Origin: Clostridium sp. CCUG 7971
Lineage (GTDB): Bacteria; Bacillota; Clostridia; Peptostreptococcales; Peptostreptococcaceae
Direction: 5' to 3'
Length of the DNA: 35,193 bases
Assembly (NCBI RefSeq): GCF_017590215.1
Contig: NZ_JAFFPK010000060.1
Location: 1 to 35,193 of the forward strand
In this document: positions 25,595-35,193 of the stretch, piece by piece
Layout of the letters: the number at the start of each line of letters is the position of its first letter
Numbering within the stretch: position 1 is the first letter of the stretch
Made by a program: the position numbers and the translations under genes
Notes under the pieces: generated by a model
The model's input: the letters and a program-made list of their open reading frames with translations, nothing else
What the model was told of the DNA's origin: nothing
The model's database searches: none

Positions 25595-26701
25595 TTGAAA
25601 ATAATTTGTAATCAAAAACTTTTAGCGAATAAAATAGGTATTGCTCAAAAAGCTATTAATGGAAAAACAACATTAGATCTATTAAAAGGTATATTATTAT
25701 CAGCTAAAAATGATCAATTAAAACTGACTGGATATGATTTAGAGATAGGAATTGAAACTTATACACAAGCTGAAGTAATACAAGAAGGTGAAATAGTAGT
25801 AAACGCTAGACTTTTTGGGGATATAATTAGAAAACTACCTGATTCATTTGTTGAAATAGAAACAGATGCTGAAAATAATGTATACATAAATTGCGTAAAC
25901 TCTAGATTTAAAATAAAAGGAGATTCAGCTAAAGAATTTCCAAGATTACCTGAAGTAAATAAGGAGGATTTATATAATATACCTCAAGACTTACTGAAAA
26001 ATATGATAAAGCAAACAGTTTTTGCTATATCTCAAGATCAAACGAAACCTGTATTAATGGGTGAACTTTTTGAAATTGTAAATGGAGATATAAGTTTAGT
26101 TGCTATAGATGGATATAGATTAGCTGTTAGAAGTTGTAAAGTTGACAATATAACAAATGATGCTAAAGTTATAATACCTGGAAAAACTTTAACAGATGTA
26201 AATAGTTTATTATCTTCTGATGAAGATGTTAAATTAGGATTTGATGATAAAAATGCAATATTTATCATTAACGACACAAAAATAATAACAAGACTTCTTG
26301 AAGGTGATTTTATTGATTATAAAAAATTACTGCCAAGGGAACATAACTCAAAAATTAAGTTAAATACAAAAGAACTTTTAAATAGTATTGAGAGAGCATC
26401 GTTATTATCTCAATCAGAGAAGAATAACTTAATAAAGTTATCAATAAGAGATAACTCTATGGCAATAACTTCTAATACAGATAGAGGTAATGTCTATGAA
26501 GAGGTTTCTTTAGAATTAGAAGGAGATTATTTAGACATAGCCTTTAACTCTAGATATTTTATAGAGGGATTAAAAAATATAGATAGTGAAGAAATATTCA
26601 TAGAATTTACGACTAATGTAAATCCTTGTATAATAAAACCTGCGGACGAAATTAAATATACTTATTTATTGCTTCCGGTAAGAATATCATCAAATATATA
26701 G
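25595..26701 (+). CDS. dnaN: DNA polymerase III sliding clamp (beta subunit)
   Basis: The 368-residue protein forms the ring-shaped dimer that holds the replicative polymerase on DNA. It has the three-fold clamp layout, with LKGILLSAKNDQLKLTGYDLEIGIE near the N terminus, YRLAVR in the middle and a C-terminal YTYLLLPVRI. The start is a TTG at 25595; AAGGAGG lies 9 bases upstream and no nearby ATG fits. The spacer between ribosome site and start codon is itself a perfect DnaA box. A terminator follows. Confidence 0.97.
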   Translation: MKIICNQKLLANKIGIAQKAINGKTTLDLLKGILLSAKNDQLKLTGYDLEIGIETYTQAEVIQEGEIVVNARLFGDIIRKLPDSFVEIETDAENNVYINCVNSRFKIKGDSAKEFPRLPEVNKEDLYNIPQDLLKNMIKQTVFAISQDQTKPVLMGELFEIVNGDISLVAIDGYRLAVRSCKVDNITNDAKVIIPGKTLTDVNSLLSSDEDVKLGFDDKNAIFIINDTKIITRLLEGDFIDYKKLLPREHNSKIKLNTKELLNSIERASLLSQSEKNNLIKLSIRDNSMAITSNTDRGNVYEEVSLELEGDYLDIAFNSRYFIEGLKNIDSEEIFIEFTTNVNPCIIKPADEIKYTYLLLPVRISSNI

Positions 26702-26711
26702 TACAGACATC

Positions 26712-26740
26712 AAACCCAACTAAATAAAAGTTGGGTTTTT
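26712..26740 (+). terminator. Terminator of dnaN
   Basis: AAACCCAACT and AGTTGGGTTT are perfect 10-bp arms with a 7-base loop, followed by a T-run. It starts 11 bases after the dnaN stop codon. Confidence 0.92.
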
Positions 26741-26753
26741 GTAAGTAATTTTA

Positions 26754-26762
26754 TGATATAAT
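26754..26762 (+). promoter_or_regulatory. Extended -10 promoter of yaaA-recF-gyrB-gyrA
   Basis: TGATATAAT is a perfect -10 with the upstream TG, 44 bases before the yaaA start; the -35 is poor. It directly follows the dnaN terminator, so it is the likely source of the yaaA to gyrA transcript. Confidence 0.65.
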
Positions 26763-26806
26763 ATACTTTTAGCACATTGTGTTAGATTTTAGATTAGGAG
26801 GAACTA

Positions 26807-27016
26807 ATGATGATTGAAATAACTATAGATTCAGAATATATAAAGTTAGACCAATTTCTTAAGTTAGCTGATATTGCATCAACTGGTGGACATGCTAAGT
26901 ATTTAATCCAAGAAGGCTTAGTTACAGTAAATGGTGAATTAGAAACTAGAAGAGGAAAAAAACTAAGATCTCAAGATATAGTAGAGGTTGAAGGCAATAA
27001 AATCAAAGTAGTGTAA
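26807..27016 (+). CDS. yaaA: S4-domain RNA-binding protein YaaA
   Basis: The 69-residue protein is one S4 RNA-binding domain (KLDQFLKLADIASTGGHAKYLIQEG, then VNGELETRRGKKLRSQD). B. subtilis YaaA/RlbA at the same place binds a 23S rRNA precursor and helps 50S assembly. Two ATG codons stand in tandem; I keep the first, 5 bases after GGAGG. It is the first gene of the recF-gyrB-gyrA transcript and ends 15 bases before recF. Confidence 0.93.
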   Translation: MMIEITIDSEYIKLDQFLKLADIASTGGHAKYLIQEGLVTVNGELETRRGKKLRSQDIVEVEGNKIKVV

Positions 27017-27031
27017 AAAGGAGCGCCTTTT

Positions 27032-28147
27032 ATGCGACTAAATAGCTTACAATTAGTTAATTACAGAAACTACGATAATTTGCATTTAGAATTTAATAAA
27101 AAAGTAAATCTTCTTGTGGGAAGAAATGGTCAAGGAAAGACTAATATAGTCGAATCTATATATATGTTAGCATTTGGAAAATCATTTAGAACTAGTAAGG
27201 ACAAGGAGATTATAAAATTTAATAGCGAAAATTTATATGTTGGAGGAAATTTTTCAACTCAGCATACAAATGGTTTAATAGAGGTTGCTATTGGAAAAAA
27301 TAAAAAAGGCATTAAAGTAAATAAAATTCATATTCAAAAAATCCATGAATTACTTGGAAACATCAACGTTGTGATATTTTCACCTGAAGATTTAAGACTT
27401 GTAAAAGAGGGACCAAAAGAACGAAGATTATTTATTGACAAGGAAATTAGTCAGATTATGCCGAAGTATTATAATTACCTTACTAGTTATAATAAAATTT
27501 TATTTCAAAGAAATCAGTTATTAAAAAGTAAGTATATAGACAAAGCTTTGCTAGATGTTTATGACGAGAGTTTAGCTCAATATGGTAGTTATATTTATAT
27601 ATTAAGACGAGATTTTATAAAAAAGATAGCTATTATATCTAAAAATATGCACGAGAAGTTGACTGATGGAATTGAAAAATTATCAATTACATATAAAAAT
27701 CAAATTAATATAAATGATGAAGATACAGTAGCTAGTGTATATAATAAATTTTTAGATAAACTTTCATCTAATAGAGAGCATGATATGGAAACACGTACAA
27801 CTAAATATGGATTACACAAGGATGATTTAAACATTTTTATAAATGATTTAGATGTAAGATTATATGGATCTCAAGGTCAACAAAGGACAGCTTCAATTTC
27901 TTTAAAGCTATCAGAGATAGAATTAATCAATAATGAAGTTGGAGAATATCCAATATTGATTTTAGATGATGTATTTAGTGAATTAGATGAAACAAGACAA
28001 AAACTATTGGTAGATAACTTAAGTGTAGTTCAAATGTTTATAACTACTGCCGAAGTTTCACATAAAAATATATTCAATAAAGCTAATACTACTATTTTCA
28101 ATATCAAGCAAGGAAGCGTTATTAGTATAGAGAATGGAGGAATCTAA
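27032..28147 (+). CDS. recF: DNA replication and repair protein RecF
   Basis: RecF loads RecA at single-stranded gaps together with RecO and RecR. The 371-residue SMC-like ATPase has Walker A GRNGQGKTN near residue 30, the ABC-type signature GSQGQQRTASISLKL and Walker B LILDDVFSELD. The ATG has an AAAGGAG ribosome site. The gene ends directly against the gyrB start codon with no bases between. Confidence 0.98.
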   Translation: MRLNSLQLVNYRNYDNLHLEFNKKVNLLVGRNGQGKTNIVESIYMLAFGKSFRTSKDKEIIKFNSENLYVGGNFSTQHTNGLIEVAIGKNKKGIKVNKIHIQKIHELLGNINVVIFSPEDLRLVKEGPKERRLFIDKEISQIMPKYYNYLTSYNKILFQRNQLLKSKYIDKALLDVYDESLAQYGSYIYILRRDFIKKIAIISKNMHEKLTDGIEKLSITYKNQININDEDTVASVYNKFLDKLSSNREHDMETRTTKYGLHKDDLNIFINDLDVRLYGSQGQQRTASISLKLSEIELINNEVGEYPILILDDVFSELDETRQKLLVDNLSVVQMFITTAEVSHKNIFNKANTTIFNIKQGSVISIENGGI

Positions 28148-30049
<1,902 letters not shown>

Positions 30050-30066
30050 AGAGGAGATGAGTATAC

Positions 30067-32493
30067 ATGGAAGAAAATAATAGAATACTCCCTATTGAAA
30101 TAGCAGAAGAGATGAAACAATCTTATATAGAATACTCTATGAGCGTTATAGCAGGTAGAGCACTTCCTGATGTAAGAGATGGACTAAAACCAGTTCATAG
30201 AAGAATATTATATTCAATGAGTGAATTAAATTTAACACCAGATAAACCATACAGAAAATCTGCCCGTATTGTTGGGGACGTACTAGGTAAGTACCATCCA
30301 CATGGAGACAGTGCAGTTTATTTAGCAATGGTTAGAATGGCTCAAGATTTCTCAACTAGAGGACTTTTAGTTGATGGACATGGTAACTTTGGTTCAGTAG
30401 ATGGTGATTCACCTGCCGCAATGCGTTATACTGAAGCTAGAATGAGTAAGTTATCTTTAGAGTTATTAAGAGATATAGATAAAGAAACAGTTGATTTTAC
30501 TCCAAACTTTGATGAATCATTAAAAGAACCTTCAGTACTTCCTGCTAGATACCCAAACCTTTTAGTAAATGGATCTAATGGTATAGCAGTAGGTATGGCA
30601 ACATCAATACCACCTCATAACTTAGGTGAAGTTATAGATGCAACAATTCATTTAATAGATAATGAAGAAGCTACAGTAGAGGACTTAATACAATTTGTAA
30701 AAGGTCCAGACTTCCCAACATCAGCAATAATAATGGGAAAAGAAAATATTGCTGAAGCTTATAGAACTGGTAGAGGTAAAGTTAAGGTTAGAGCTAGAGC
30801 ATATATAGAAGAATTAGCAAAAGGAAAACAACAAATAGTTGTAACTGAAATACCATATCAAGTTAATAAAGCTAAATTAGTTGAAAGAATAGCAGAATTA
30901 GTTAAAGAAAAGAAGCTAGAGGGGATATCTGACCTTAGAGATGAAAGTAACAGAAATGGTATGAGAATAGTTATAGAGCTTAAGAGAGATGCAAATGCTA
31001 ATATAGTATTAAATAATCTTTATAAACATTCTCAAATGGAAGATACATTTAGTATAATAATGCTTGCATTAGTAAATGGACAACCAAAGGTATTAAATCT
31101 TAAGCAAATATTATATCATTACGTACAACATCAAAAAGATGTAGTTACTAGACGTACTAAGTTTGAATTAAATAAAGCAGAAGCAAGAGCTCATATATTA
31201 GAAGGATTAAAAATAGCTCTTGATAACATAGATGCAGTGATTAAGTTAATAAGAGGTTCAAAAACTGGACAGGAAGCTAAAGCTGGATTAATAGAACAAT
31301 TTAAATTATCTGAAATTCAAGCACAAGCAATACTTGATATGAGACTTCAAAGATTAACTGGACTTGAAAGAGATAAGATTGAAGCTGAATATGAAGAATT
31401 AATCAAGAAAATAAATGGATTAAAAGAGATATTAGCTAATGAAAGATTACTTCTTAATGTAATAAAAGAAGAAATGATGATAATCAAAGAAAATTATGCC
31501 GATGAGAGAAGAACTGAAATAACACATGCTGAAGGCGAAATAGATATGAGAGACCTTATAAGTGATGAAGAAATAGCTATAACACTTACTCACTTCGGTT
31601 ATATCAAGAGAGTTCCAGCAGATACTTATAAGAGTCAAAATAGAGGTGGAAGAGGAATTGCAGCTCTTACTACTAGAGAAGAAGACTTTGTAAGACATCT
31701 TGTAAGTACAACTACTCACAGTAGATTATTATTCTTTACTAATAAGGGAAGAGTATTTAAATTAAATGCTTATGAAATTCCTGAAGGAAAGAGACAAGCT
31801 AAAGGTACTGCTATTGTAAACTTACTTCAATTAGGACCTAATGAGAAAATAGCAACATTAATAGCAATAGATGAAAATGATACTAATCAATATTTATTAC
31901 TAGCTACTAGAAATGGTATAGTTAAGAAAACTAAACGTGAAGAATTTAAAAATATAAATAAATCTGGTCTTATAGCTATAGGATTAAGAGAAGATGACGA
32001 GCTTATAGATGTTAAGATTACAGATGGAAATAAAGATGTACTTTTAGTTACTAAAAATGGAATGTCTATAAGATTTGACGAAAATGATATAAGATATATG
32101 GGTAGAACTGCTATGGGAGTAAAAGGTATAAGCTTATCAAAAGATGATAAAGTAGTATCAATGAACCTATGCGATGAAGGTACAGATTTATTAGTAGTTA
32201 GTGAAAATGGATTTGGAAAAAGAACAGATATAGCTGAGTACAGAACGCAAATAAGAGCTGGAAAAGGTATAAAGACATATAATATAGCTGAGAAAACAGG
32301 AAAACTTGTTGGAGCAGAAATGGTAAATGAAGATGACGAGATGATGATAATAAACTCAGATGGAGTACTTATCAGATTAAGAGTAAATGAAATCTCACTA
32401 TTCGGAAGAGTAACAAGCGGAGTTAAGTTAATGAAAACTAACGACGAAGTTAATGTAGTTTCCATTGCTAAAATAAATATGGAGGAAGAATAG
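30067..32493 (+). CDS. gyrA: DNA gyrase subunit A
   Basis: GyrA cuts and rejoins DNA through its catalytic tyrosine, here Y121 in AAMRYTEAR. The 808-residue protein has the winged-helix/tower N-terminal half and a C-terminal beta-pinwheel. The GyrA box reads QNRGGRG where the usual form is QRRGGRG. The quinolone region is [15 protein letters not shown]82 is the sensitive-type residue, but the place usually held by Asp or Glu (E. coli D87) is Leu86. The ATG at 30067 has GAGGAG upstream, 17 bases after gyrB. A terminator overlaps its stop codon. Confidence 0.99.
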   Translation: MEENNRILPIEIAEEMKQSYIEYSMSVIAGRALPDVRDGLKPVHRRILYSMSELNLTPDKPYRKSARIVGDVLGKYHPHGDSAVYLAMVRMAQDFSTRGLLVDGHGNFGSVDGDSPAAMRYTEARMSKLSLELLRDIDKETVDFTPNFDESLKEPSVLPARYPNLLVNGSNGIAVGMATSIPPHNLGEVIDATIHLIDNEEATVEDLIQFVKGPDFPTSAIIMGKENIAEAYRTGRGKVKVRARAYIEELAKGKQQIVVTEIPYQVNKAKLVERIAELVKEKKLEGISDLRDESNRNGMRIVIELKRDANANIVLNNLYKHSQMEDTFSIIMLALVNGQPKVLNLKQILYHYVQHQKDVVTRRTKFELNKAEARAHILEGLKIALDNIDAVIKLIRGSKTGQEAKAGLIEQFKLSEIQAQAILDMRLQRLTGLERDKIEAEYEELIKKINGLKEILANERLLLNVIKEEMMIIKENYADERRTEITHAEGEIDMRDLISDEEIAITLTHFGYIKRVPADTYKSQNRGGRGIAALTTREEDFVRHLVSTTTHSRLLFFTNKGRVFKLNAYEIPEGKRQAKGTAIVNLLQLGPNEKIATLIAIDENDTNQYLLLATRNGIVKKTKREEFKNINKSGLIAIGLREDDELIDVKITDGNKDVLLVTKNGMSIRFDENDIRYMGRTAMGVKGISLSKDDKVVSMNLCDEGTDLLVVSENGFGKRTDIAEYRTQIRAGKGIKTYNIAEKTGKLVGAEMVNEDDEMMIINSDGVLIRLRVNEISLFGRVTSGVKLMKTNDEVNVVSIAKINMEEE

Positions 32494-32513
32494 GATAATA
32501 TCCTATTCTTTTT
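32487..32513 (+). terminator. Terminator of gyrA
   Basis: AGAATAGGAT and ATCCTATTCT are perfect 10-bp arms with an AAT loop, followed by four T residues. The left arm contains the gyrA stop codon. Confidence 0.88.
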
Positions 32514-32558
32514 GCATAATCTAATACATAAAAATTTTAAATAAGAGGAGAATGTATT

Positions 32559-32843
32559 ATGAGTAATAAAAAAGGAAAATATCTATTATTAGGTGCTTTT
32601 TTAGGATTTATAGCAGGCTTATTCTTTGCTCCTAAAAAAGGTTCTGAATTAAGAAGAGAAGCTAAAGAAAAATTTGAAGAAGTAAAAGATAATCCAAAAG
32701 ATGTTCTACAAGAAACTTTTGATGGTGTAAAAGAAAAGATAAACACTTTAATAGATGAAAATATTACTGAAGATGATATACAAATATCTGAAGATGAAAT
32801 AGTAATAAGTAGAACTTTTGAGGATGAGGGAGAAGATAATTAA
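32559..32843 (+). CDS. YtxH domain membrane protein
   Basis: The 94-residue protein has one N-terminal membrane helix (YLLLGAFLGFIAGLFFAP), the YtxH feature APKKGSELRREAKEKFEE, and an acidic C-terminal tail facing the cytoplasm. YtxH proteins are linked to general stress in Bacillus, and here the gene lies upstream of rsbV-rsbW-sigB, which fits a stress role. The ATG has AGAGGAG upstream. Its stop codon overlaps the next start (TAATG). Confidence 0.85.
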   Translation: MSNKKGKYLLLGAFLGFIAGLFFAPKKGSELRREAKEKFEEVKDNPKDVLQETFDGVKEKINTLIDENITEDDIQISEDEIVISRTFEDEGEDN

Positions 32844-33100
32844 TGGATGCAATGGGATGGCAGATAGGGGCTGTTTTAATAGGAGTATCAGCATTAATAG
32901 TAGCTATATATTTAAGTAAATTATTACAAACTGCAACACAAATTGTTGAAAAAGCATGTAGAATAGTAGATTATAATGAAAGATATATAAATGATACTAT
33001 AGAAAATGTAGCATCGATAGCGAAAAATACAGAAGATATAGTTGATATAGCAAGTAGAGTTACGAGTATAACAAAAGTATTTAAATTCATGAAGAGATAA
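32843..33100 (+). CDS. DUF948 membrane protein
   Basis: The 85-residue protein has one N-terminal membrane helix (IGAVLIGVSALIVAIYL) and then a helical, possibly coiled-coil domain with repeated Ile and Val (YINDTIENVASIAKNTEDIVDIASRV). This is the DUF948 pattern; DUF948 and YtxH genes are often neighbours. The function is unknown. Translation is coupled to the YtxH gene by a 1-base overlap. Confidence 0.8.
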   Translation: MDAMGWQIGAVLIGVSALIVAIYLSKLLQTATQIVEKACRIVDYNERYINDTIENVASIAKNTEDIVDIASRVTSITKVFKFMKR

Positions 33101-33123
33101 TTAGATGCTAAGGAGGTTTATCA

Positions 33124-33441
33124 ATGTCGATAAATATAAATTCAAAATTAGATTCACAAAATAGTTTTTGGGATATAAATTTAGAAGGTGAACTAGACGT
33201 ATCTACAGCGGATAAGTTAAAAGAATACTTACACGGTTTAGTAGAACAAGAAGTGGTAGATATGAGAATTAACCTTTCTAGTTTAGAATACATAGATTCA
33301 ACTGGATTAGGAGTAATGATAGGTGTACTTAAGAAATTAAGAACTAATGATAAAGAAATATATATAATTAATCCTAAAAGTAATGTTAAAAAGATTTTTA
33401 CGATAACAGGTCTAGATAAAATATTTAAAGTGGAGGGATAA
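33124..33441 (+). CDS. rsbV: Anti-anti-sigma factor RsbV
   Basis: RsbV frees SigB by binding RsbW when it is dephosphorylated. The 105-residue STAS protein has the phosphoserine site in YIDSTGLGVM and an N-terminal ELDVSTADKL strand-helix. The ATG at 33124 has AAGGAGG upstream. No RsbU-type phosphatase or RsbX gene is in the window, so the activating phosphatase must be encoded elsewhere. Confidence 0.94.
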   Translation: MSININSKLDSQNSFWDINLEGELDVSTADKLKEYLHGLVEQEVVDMRINLSSLEYIDSTGLGVMIGVLKKLRTNDKEIYIINPKSNVKKIFTITGLDKIFKVEG

Positions 33442-33444
33442 GCT

Positions 33445-33852
33445 TTGACTTGTGAAACTATAAAAATGGAAATAAGTTCAAATCCTGAATATGTAGGTAT
33501 TATAAGACTAACTACTTCAGGAATAGCTAATAAAATAGGTTTTTCAATAGATGATATAGAAGATATGAAGGTAGCTGTGTCAGAAGCTTGTACTAATGCA
33601 ATTAAGCATAGTAATGATAATGTATTCAATATAACATTTAGCATATTAGAAAATGGACTTACTATAGAAATTCAAGATAATGGTAAAGGTTATGACATAG
33701 AAAATGCAGTTCAACCTGATTTAGAGAATCCAAAAGAAAATGGATTAGGACTGTTTATAATACAAACATTAATGGATGATGTAAGTATAGAGTCAAAAGA
33801 AAACCAAGGTACAATAGTAAGGATGACTAAATATTTAGGAGTTGATATTTAA
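33445..33852 (+). CDS. rsbW: Anti-sigma-B factor and serine kinase RsbW
   Basis: RsbW holds SigB inactive and phosphorylates RsbV. The 135-residue GHKL kinase has the N box EACTNAIKHS, the G1 box DNGKGYD and the G2 box GLGLFIIQTLMDDV. The start is a TTG at 33445, with GGAGGG overlapping the end of rsbV; an ATG seven codons later is a weaker choice. Its stop codon overlaps the sigB start (TAATG), coupling the amounts of the two partners. Confidence 0.94.
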   Translation: MTCETIKMEISSNPEYVGIIRLTTSGIANKIGFSIDDIEDMKVAVSEACTNAIKHSNDNVFNITFSILENGLTIEIQDNGKGYDIENAVQPDLENPKENGLGLFIIQTLMDDVSIESKENQGTIVRMTKYLGVDI

Positions 33853-34628
33853 TGAAAAATGTAGCTAGTGCTACAGATTACCTAAATATGGATACAAAAG
33901 AGCTATTTAAGATATATAGTAAAGATAAGAACAACAAAGAACTTAGAAACACTCTTATCGAAAGGCATCTATATTTAGTAAACTTGCTAGCGAAAAAGTA
34001 TATAAATAAAGGTGTTGAGTTTGAAGATATATATCAGGTTGCTTCATTGGCACTAATATATGCTATAGATAGGTATGATATAGAAAAAGGATATGAATTT
34101 TCTAGCTTTGCAACTCCAACTATAATAGGAGAAATAAAAAAGTATTTTAGAGATAAAGTGTGGACTTTGAGAGTACCTAGACGTGTACAAGAGTTAAGCA
34201 AGAAAATAAGTGAAGCTAAAGTTGCTTTAGAGCAAGAGAATAAGAGACACCCTAAGGTAAAAGATATAGCTAATTATATAGGATGTAGTGAAGAGGATGT
34301 ATTAGAAGCTATGGAAGCTTCATATGGATACCAGCCGATATCTCTAGATTCTTCAAGTAATGATGATTCTGAAGATAAAGATATAACTCTTATAGATAAA
34401 ATAGGACAAGAAGAAAGTAGCTTTGGAAATATAGAACAAAAAGATTTTGTAAATAAATTTATGGAGAATTTAAATGAATTAGAAACTAAAATATTTAAGG
34501 ATAGATTCTTCTTAGATAAGACTCAATCAACAATAGCGAAAGATTTAGAAATATCTCAAATGACCGTTTCTAGGCTAGAAAGAAAGATAATAGAGAAGCT
34601 TAGAAAAGAATATGAAAAAAATATTTAA
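33852..34628 (+). CDS. sigB: RNA polymerase sigma factor SigB
   Basis: SigB directs the general stress response. The 258-residue sigma-70 group 3 protein has region 2 (LVNLLAKKYINKGVEFEDIYQVASLALIYAIDRYD and the DNA-melting YEFSSFATPTIIGEIKKYFRD), region 3 (RVPRRVQELSKKI onward) and region 4 with the helix-turn-helix QSTIAKDLEISQMTVSRLERK. I see no clear SigB-type promoter (GTTTAA-GGGTAT) upstream of rsbV. No terminator follows: the rrn promoter begins 19 bases after its stop codon. Confidence 0.95.
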   Translation: MKNVASATDYLNMDTKELFKIYSKDKNNKELRNTLIERHLYLVNLLAKKYINKGVEFEDIYQVASLALIYAIDRYDIEKGYEFSSFATPTIIGEIKKYFRDKVWTLRVPRRVQELSKKISEAKVALEQENKRHPKVKDIANYIGCSEEDVLEAMEASYGYQPISLDSSSNDDSEDKDITLIDKIGQEESSFGNIEQKDFVNKFMENLNELETKIFKDRFFLDKTQSTIAKDLEISQMTVSRLERKIIEKLRKEYEKNI

Positions 34629-34646
34629 AAAACTTTAAAAAAAGTA

Positions 34647-34675
34647 TTGACCTACTGTTTAATATATAGTATATT
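34647..34675 (+). promoter_or_regulatory. rrn operon promoter
   Basis: TTGACC (34647-34652), a 17-base spacer and TATATT (34670-34675), preceded by an A/T tract like an UP element. Transcription would start near 34682, about 130 bases before 16S rRNA. Confidence 0.88.
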
Positions 34676-34679
34676 ATTA

Positions 34680-34810
34680 CTTGTCCAATAGATACGGACA
34701 AGAATAAATGAACTTTGAAAATTAAACAGTAGGTTAATTTATAGAATTTGAAACAACCAAACAAACATAAAGCCAGATATATAACAGTATCTGAGCCCAA
34801 GTCAAAACTT
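34680..34810 (+). other. rRNA leader with hairpin and boxA-like sequence
   Basis: CTTGTCC (34680-34686) and GGACAAG (34696-34702) can form a hairpin at the very start of the transcript. AACTTTGAAAATTAAACAG (34711-34729) resembles the boxA/leader motif of Firmicutes rrn operons, used for antitermination. The remaining leader should form half of the RNase III processing stem, whose partner lies outside the window. Confidence 0.65.

Positions 34811-35193
<383 letters not shown>

Noticed and set aside
31887-32465. Long 192-codon minus-strand frame inside gyrA
   Set aside because: Antisense shadow of the gyrA C-terminal repeats.

Overview
The window is the replication-origin region of a low-GC Gram-positive, spore-forming anaerobe of the family Peptostreptococcaceae. 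The evidence is AT-rich DNA with AGGAGG-type ribosome binding sites, a gene order that (from memory) matches Clostridioides difficile on both sides of dnaA, and a partial 16S rRNA gene of the Peptostreptococcaceae type. That 16S looks closer to Paeniclostridium/Paraclostridium than to C. difficile itself, but I could not search it.

Layout. Almost everything left of position 23400 lies on the minus strand and everything right of 24034 on the plus strand, so transcription runs away from the origin at 23.5-25.6 kb on both arms. From the left edge inward to the origin: a tRNA operon (Lys, Glu and the 5' end of a third) with a clear promoter; purA; a small unknown gene; an operon mazG-like - yybS - gdpP - rplI - dnaB; an operon rpsF - ssb - rpsR; a PLP aminotransferase; small DUF951 and DUF3343 genes and yedF (selenium/sulfur trafficking); an XRE-TPR regulator at the position of C. 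difficile rstA; a cysteine desulfurase; parB (spo0J), parA (soj) and noc; rsmG, mnmG and mnmE; khpB/jag, yidC, yidD, rnpA and rpmH. Right of the origin: dnaA, dnaN, yaaA (S4 domain), recF, gyrB, gyrA, a YtxH and a DUF948 protein, rsbV-rsbW-sigB, then an rrn promoter and the start of 16S rRNA.

Origin. There is a bipartite oriC: a DnaA-box-rich region upstream of dnaA and a second one between dnaA and dnaN. The second holds six consecutive DnaA-trios next to a DnaA box and an AT-rich stretch, the expected unwinding element. A third, separate cluster of seven DnaA-box-like sites sits 21 kb away in the 3' region of dnaB, and part of it resembles the dnaA-dnaN spacer. A 10-bp phased TCGATA array lies at the left edge of oriC.

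Unusual points. Two housekeeping genes, rplI and mnmG, are each broken by one missing A in an A-run; for rplI the result is a perfectly framed A AAA AAG slippery heptamer. A GC-rich, structured, noncoding island lies between mnmE and mnmG. An orphan plus-strand terminator near 8.85 kb suggests an unannotated small RNA. Most of the rest is ordinary conserved core genome; I see no phage, transposon, CRISPR array or defence island, and no convincing wholly new multi-gene system.
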